Below, in pieces: positions 15,935 through 18,892 of a stretch of 18,892 bases of DNA (positions are counted from its first letter, which is position 1; each line of letters begins with the position of its first letter). The stretch comes from JAFGHJ01 sp964606065 (GTDB taxonomy: Bacteria > Hydrothermota > UBA3072). The position numbers and the translations under genes were made by a program. The notes under the pieces are model-generated. The model was not told the DNA's origin. It ran no database searches and saw only the letters and a list, made by a program, of their open reading frames with translations. Location of the stretch: positions 1-18,892 of the forward strand of contig CAZSEX010000038.1 in assembly GCA_964606065.1 (NCBI GenBank). The letters run 5' to 3'.

Positions 15935-16050
15935 GCCCGGCAGCGACCTACTCTCTCACCTCCGAAGAGGCAATACCATAAGCACTGGAGAGCTTGACTT
16001 CCGTGTTCGGAATGGGAACGGGTATGCCCTCTCCGTTATGGCCACCGAGC
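15935..16050 (-). rRNA. rrf: 5S ribosomal RNA (stand-alone)
   Basis: On the minus strand the 116-base segment has the 5S signatures CGTTCCCATTCCGAACACGG and AAGTCAAGCTCTCCAG, then GAGAGTAGGTCGCTGCC. Its two ends form a 10-base helix: GCTCGGTGGC at 16050-16041 with GCTGCCGGGC at 15944-15935, including three G-U pairs. The 3' helix is followed by seven T, so the transcript may end there. No 23S rRNA sequence lies upstream; instead there is a dedicated promoter (16057-16084). The gene is thus outside a classical rrn operon. Ends are set by the terminal helix and may be off by 1-3 bases. Confidence 0.95.
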
Positions 16051-16056
16051 ATTGGT

Positions 16057-16084
16057 ATATTAATGGGTTTTTATTATTTGTCAA
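16057..16084 (-). promoter_or_regulatory. Dedicated promoter of the 5S rRNA gene
   Basis: On the minus strand TTGACA (16079-16084), 16 bases, TAATAT (16057-16062). The -10 ends 6 bases before the mature 5S end, so transcription would begin at or very near the 5' end of the RNA with almost no precursor. Confidence 0.75.
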
Positions 16085-16110
16085 CCCCCCTTTTTTTGCA
16101 AAAATATTAG

Positions 16111-16136
16111 CCACGAAGGCACCAGGACACAAAGTT
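16111..16136. repeat. Dispersed 'CCACGAAGGCACCAGGACAC' repeat fragment
   Basis: A degenerate copy of the CACAAAG-type repeat, just upstream of the 5S promoter. Confidence 0.4.
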
Positions 16137-16156
16137 TTTAAATGTTGTTTATTAAT

Positions 16157-16250
16157 GTTGGAGGTGAACTCCAATGCTACCAAGTATGCCGTAGAGCGGG
16201 GGTTCATCCCCCGCCATATTGATTTGTTGGGGGTAAACCCCAACGCTACG
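16157..16250. repeat. Tandem array of three short hairpins
   Basis: Three perfect stems, each with a 5-base loop: TTGGAG/CTCCAA (16158-16174, loop GTGAA), GCGGGGG/CCCCCGC (16196-16214, loop TTCAT) and GTTGGGG/CCCCAAC (16226-16244, loop GTAAA). The flanks share GCTAC or its complement GTAG. The middle unit has the loop in the reverse sense. This looks like a REP-like palindromic repeat cluster. It lies between the BtuB-like gene and the 5S gene. Confidence 0.7.
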
Positions 16251-16289
16251 TTAAGTAGGGTGTGGTTGGGTATAAAAATATGTTATTTT

Positions 16290-16344
16290 TTCTCCGTGGT
16301 CTCTGTGTGAGAATCTCTTTTGGGTGGGATGGGGTTAAAATGAA
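16290..16344 (+). repeat. Composite dispersed repeat, copy B
   Basis: TTCTCCGTGGTCTCTGTGTG, AGAATCTCTTTT, then GGGTGGGATGGGGTTAAAAT. It overlaps the last codons of the receptor gene, which ends at 16335. It matches copy A on the other side of the 5S gene. Confidence 0.55.
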
Positions 16345-18068
16345 TATCCTGCCCGGATATTTAAGTGCCTTCCCATTCCCGGGTAATCTCTGTCTGTGTA
16401 TGAGTTTCCGAAACTCGCGATGTATTCCGTGTTTAATAGATTTTTGACTGCAAAACCCAAAGAAAAATCTTTAAATGTCTTACTTAATCCCAAGTCAATT
16501 ATAAAAGCAGGGTCTTCTATTTTCCATCCGCCGAACGAGAACCATTTTTTTCTCTCTCCCATCCATTTTCCCGATATTTCGGCATTGATCGGACCGTGGT
16601 AAGAAAAAATACCGGCGATTGAATGTTTCGGTTGATGCTGAAGTTCTGTTTTTGTATCATCTTCTTCATCGTATCCGTCAAGGTAAGAATATATTAATGA
16701 ATATGATAAATCTTTGTAATTCCCGTTTGCTTCTGCGTCTATTCCATAAATCCTGCTTTTCGCGATATTTTGGGGAATCCAGGTATCGTCCAGGGCTATA
16801 CGGTCACGTATTTCTTTTATGTATCCGGATATAGTGACGTTTTTTATTTTTACTCCTCCGTTTAAGGCTATGGAATATTCCGGGGTGAGTTCTTCGTTGG
16901 AAAAACCTGGATAGTGAAGGTCATAGAGGGTTGGAGCCTGGAATGCCGACCCTATCGAGGCGAAAATCTCGATAGGTTTAGTGATTCTGCTTCCTATTGT
17001 AAAAGAGGGATGTAAACCGAAACTTCCCTGCCAATCTACTCTCGAGGAAGCAAATGTATTCATATTTTCGGTTTCATGAAAAAGAGAAAGAGATATTCCG
17101 GCTTTTTCTTCTTCCGGGCAGAAAGAAGTTGTGTCGTAATTAGACGTATATTGATCTATCCATACCATGTCTTTTTCCAGATTGATCGATAAAGAAAACA
17201 TTTTGTATAACAATTTTGTATTTAACTGACCTGAAATTGTTTTATATTCGTCATTTTCGATGATTGTGTCTCCATATGAATATTTAAAGTTATATTGTAG
17301 GTCTTCTCCGGTTATTGCCGGTTCGATAAGTATTCCGATATCATCTTTAGTGAAAATTTTGCTGTACGAGATGTCCGCGAATTGTGTTTTTTGATTATCG
17401 AAAAGCGAAGTCGCGATCGAATCACCAAATACTGGAATTATACCGCTATCGGGAAGCGGGCCCGGAACACCAAGCTCTTTATAGCTGCCTATAAAACTAA
17501 AGTCATTCCAATTTATACCCATGGAATAGTGTTCATAGTCCGTGTTGCTTCTTTGTCCTTCGCCTTTGTTCAGGCTTAAATTACCGTTAATTCCGAATTT
17601 GTAAAGTTGTAAGTTCGTCCCAAATGATGAATTGGTATTTCCTTCAATTTCTATATTATTCGTTTCTTTTCCGGTAATTAAATTTACAATTCCGCCTATC
17701 GCGTTGGAGCCCTGAAATACCGAGGAAGAACCTTTTACTATCTCGATTCTTTTGACAGCGTTTAATGGAATTATAGAAAGGTCGAATCCTCCTGTTTTAG
17801 GATCGTTTATTCTATGTCCGTTTAGCATTATCATTGTGTGTTTAGATGTGTTTCCTCTGACGCTTGCCTGGCTGAGTGAGCCCGGGTCGCCGTTTGCGCT
17901 TATTTTAACTCCCGCTTTTTTTTCGAGTATTTCATCCAATTCTTCTATTGTAAGCAGTTCTTCAACTTCGATAACTTCAACCTGATAGGGGAGATGTTCA
18001 AATCTGTCTGCGGTTATGGTTATTCCCTTCGATTCAAAGTATATCATGCTCAGTATTATTAATAACAT
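16335..18068 (-). CDS. btuB: TonB-dependent outer-membrane receptor, BtuB-like
   Basis: A 577-residue outer-membrane transporter. Residues 1-15 are a short signal-like segment (LLIILSMIYF). ITITADRFE at 16-24 aligns with the BtuB TonB-box region (LVVTANRFE). The plug follows to about residue 135: LTIEELDEILEKKAGVKI, SVRGNTSKHTMIMLNGHRIND and EIVKGSSSVFQGSNAIGGIVNLIT. The rest is a beta-barrel of alternating strands ending in RAGYSF, with the C-terminal Phe needed for BAM insertion. It is somewhat shorter than E. coli BtuB (614 residues). AGGAGG lies before the ATG, and the start overlaps the end of the ECF S gene by 35 bases. The shared cobalamin riboswitch upstream makes a corrinoid the likely substrate; TonB must be encoded elsewhere. 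The signal peptide is unusually short, so the exact start is slightly uncertain. Confidence 0.88.
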   Translation of the reverse strand: MLLIILSMIYFESKGITITADRFEHLPYQVEVIEVEELLTIEELDEILEKKAGVKISANGDPGSLSQASVRGNTSKHTMIMLNGHRINDPKTGGFDLSIIPLNAVKRIEIVKGSSSVFQGSNAIGGIVNLITGKETNNIEIEGNTNSSFGTNLQLYKFGINGNLSLNKGEGQRSNTDYEHYSMGINWNDFSFIGSYKELGVPGPLPDSGIIPVFGDSIATSLFDNQKTQFADISYSKIFTKDDIGILIEPAITGEDLQYNFKYSYGDTIIENDEYKTISGQLNTKLLYKMFSLSINLEKDMVWIDQYTSNYDTTSFCPEEEKAGISLSLFHETENMNTFASSRVDWQGSFGLHPSFTIGSRITKPIEIFASIGSAFQAPTLYDLHYPGFSNEELTPEYSIALNGGVKIKNVTISGYIKEIRDRIALDDTWIPQNIAKSRIYGIDAEANGNYKDLSYSLIYSYLDGYDEEDDTKTELQHQPKHSIAGIFSYHGPINAEISGKWMGERKKWFSFGGWKIEDPAFIIDLGLSKTFKDFSLGFAVKNLLNTEYIASFGNSYTDRDYPGMGRHLNIRAGYSF

Positions 18069-18576
18069 AAAACCTCCTTTTATTTATTTTTTGTATTGTT
18101 GGTGGTAAAACGAATCCGTAAATTATACTCTGAGTAAATACATGCCATATAACAAACGGCAATCCTATGATGATATATGCGATGAAGCTTTTTTTTGTCG
18201 GAAAAAATAGAAATCCGGCTGAAGATGTTAGTATATCGGATATAAGTGTGATAAATATTCCCAGGGGTAAAATGATATGAGCTTTATTCCAGCTTTTTTT
18301 ATGGCAAAATCCTCCGAATAAGCCTATTAATATTCCTGCGAGTACCTGAGCGACAAGGAGAGGTAGGGGAGACATGCCGAGTGGATTCAGTACACCGAAA
18401 ATAAAATAGGTAAAGATTCCCACCAGTGTCCCCGTTCGAATGCCAAATGAAGCACCTGAAAGGAATACAGTTGGAGAAACAAGCTCAAAATTGGGTATAT
18501 ACGCGAATGCGTACCCCAAGCCCAGAGCTAATGCTGTAAATATTGTTACATAAGATATTTCTTTTAATTTTTCCAA
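18034..18576 (-). CDS. ECF transporter S component, probably for a corrinoid
   Basis: A 180-residue inner-membrane protein with about five or six hydrophobic segments (from YVTIFTALALGLGYAFAYI to FVIWHVFTQSIIYGFVLP). It has the look of ECF-type S components: an N-terminal TALALGLGYAFAYIPN helix, then a loop and GASFGIRTGTLVGIFTYFIFG. Such proteins bind one vitamin and work with a shared EcfA/EcfA'/EcfT module, which is not in this window. The start is TTG at 18576, preceded by GGGGAGAG; no ATG or GTG fits as well. It is first in the operon behind a cobalamin riboswitch and overlaps the BtuB-like gene, so a B12, cobinamide or lower-ligand precursor is the likely substrate (CbrT- or CblT-like). 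Substrate is inferred from context only. Confidence 0.82.
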   Translation of the reverse strand: MEKLKEISYVTIFTALALGLGYAFAYIPNFELVSPTVFLSGASFGIRTGTLVGIFTYFIFGVLNPLGMSPLPLLVAQVLAGILIGLFGGFCHKKSWNKAHIILPLGIFITLISDILTSSAGFLFFPTKKSFIAYIIIGLPFVIWHVFTQSIIYGFVLPPTIQKINKRRFYVINNTEHDIL

Positions 18577-18580
18577 TTCT

Positions 18581-18592
18581 CTCCCCTCGGAG
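18581..18592 (-). promoter_or_regulatory. Possible ribosome-site-masking hairpin of the riboswitch
   Basis: On the minus strand CTCC (18592-18589) can pair with GGAG (18584-18581) around a 4-base loop, covering the GGGGAG ribosome site of the TTG start. No terminator hairpin with a T-run lies between the aptamer and the gene, so control is more likely at translation. The stem is only 4 bases, so this is tentative. Confidence 0.35.
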
Positions 18593-18737
18593 CACTCAGA
18601 AATAGCAGGTTTCCTGACTTATGGCCAGCTTACTTACCGCGCCTTCCCGGAATAGATCCAGTGGCATATTGCGGTTTTCTTTGCCAAATACAGTAGCGGG
18701 GCTGTAGCGGATTCTAACCGCTTTCCCTTAACTATTC
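18593..18737 (-). ncRNA. Cobalamin riboswitch
   Basis: On the minus strand the aptamer hallmarks appear in order: AAAGCGGTTAGAATCCGCTA, then CAGCCCCGCTACTGTA, then GCCACTGG, GGGAAGGCGC, and the B12 box AGTCAGGAAACCTGC at 18619-18605. It sits directly before the ECF S component and BtuB-like receptor genes, the usual targets. Binding adenosyl- or methylcobalamin should reduce their expression. The 5' edge is set at the predicted transcript start and is approximate. Confidence 0.93.
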
Positions 18738-18743
18738 TGTTTT

Positions 18744-18771
18744 ATAATAATTGATTATTTGGAGATGTCAA
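18744..18771 (-). promoter_or_regulatory. Promoter of the cobalamin-uptake operon
   Basis: On the minus strand TTGACA (18766-18771), 16 bases, TATTAT (18744-18749), about 7 bases ahead of the first riboswitch bases. Confidence 0.65.
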
Positions 18772-18862
18772 GTCTTTTAAAACAGGAGTTTCATGATTTT
18801 TTTCTCAAAAACTCACAAAATATTATTTTAGCGTTAGCTAAGAAAGATTCTATTCAAGAGAA

Positions 18863-18892
18863 ATATCTCAGAGATATAGTAGCGCGGGGGTT
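18863..18892. repeat. Palindrome and start of a further repeat copy at the window end
   Basis: ATATCTC-A-GAGATAT (18863-18877) is a perfect inverted repeat. It is followed by AGTAGCGCGGGGGTT, which resembles GGTAGCGTGGGGGTAAAA of copy A and the G-rich hairpins at 16196 and 16226, and is cut by the window edge. The stretch 18772-18862 shows nothing recognisable. Confidence 0.35.

Noticed and set aside
15956..16310. Reading frames on both strands (16038-16310 plus, 15956-16243 minus) over the 5S and hairpin region
   Set aside because: They translate 5S rRNA and hairpin repeats; such frames are a common annotation error.
16051..16334. Possible 23S rRNA end upstream of the 5S gene
   Set aside because: I looked for 23S 3'-end sequence on the minus strand and found only a promoter, hairpins and repeats, followed by a protein gene.
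1..18892. tRNA genes in the gaps
   Set aside because: No cloverleaf or GGTTCGAATCC-type arm was found by eye in any gap on either strand; a tRNA scan would settle this.

Overview
The window looks like part of a low-GC, Gram-negative chromosome from an anaerobic or little-studied lineage. Evidence for an outer membrane is a TonB-dependent receptor ending in Phe and an OmpA-type peptidoglycan-binding protein. Two secreted proteins end in FlgD-like or type A sorting-like modules, typical of the FCB superphylum (Bacteroidota and relatives, and candidate phyla such as WOR-3, Cloacimonadota or Marinimicrobia). The CarA and CarB sequences are also of the CAD-like kind seen in that part of the tree. 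Strong Shine-Dalgarno sequences argue against a typical Bacteroidota. The exact phylum is not resolved here.

Layout. 1-680: a minus-strand DUF433/DUF5615 toxin-antitoxin operon with a good promoter; the toxin reading frame carries an in-frame TAA before its C-terminal end. 680-1330: mostly intergenic, with a 53-codon small ORF followed by a 43-bp imperfect palindrome. 1330-2550: a secreted protein with an F5/8C-like N-terminus and an OmpA C-terminus. 2774-5434: pyruvate phosphate dikinase, closed by a strong UUCG-loop terminator. 5583-6998: a secreted beta-propeller (GH43/GH130-like fold) with a sorting-like tail. 7100-11538: the carAB operon behind a promoter and an attenuator-like hairpin. 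11681-12715: asnA. 13083-15674: a large secreted subtilase-fold protease whose catalytic His position is Glu. 15935-16050 (minus): a stand-alone 5S rRNA gene with its own promoter and no 23S next to it. 16057-16334: promoter, tandem hairpin repeats and dispersed repeats. 16335-18576 (minus): a BtuB-like TonB receptor and an ECF S component, both behind a cobalamin riboswitch (about 18593-18737).

Functional links. The minus-strand cobalamin block is one regulon: when B12 is scarce, the riboswitch should allow synthesis of an outer-membrane receptor and an inner-membrane S component, with TonB/ExbBD and the ECF energizing module encoded elsewhere. CarAB makes carbamoyl phosphate for pyrimidines and arginine, AsnA makes asparagine from ammonia, and PPDK links pyruvate and PEP. 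These are ordinary core metabolism and are not otherwise tied together.

Most gaps hold degenerate copies of 'CACAAAG/CCGTG/CTCTGTGTG' intergenic repeats, several fused to a G-rich 'GGGTGGGGTTAAAA' end. No CRISPR array, intact insertion sequence or tRNA was seen. I found no clearly new multi-gene system. The best leads are the orphan 5S unit with its flanking repeats, the Glu-for-His subtilase and the interrupted toxin.
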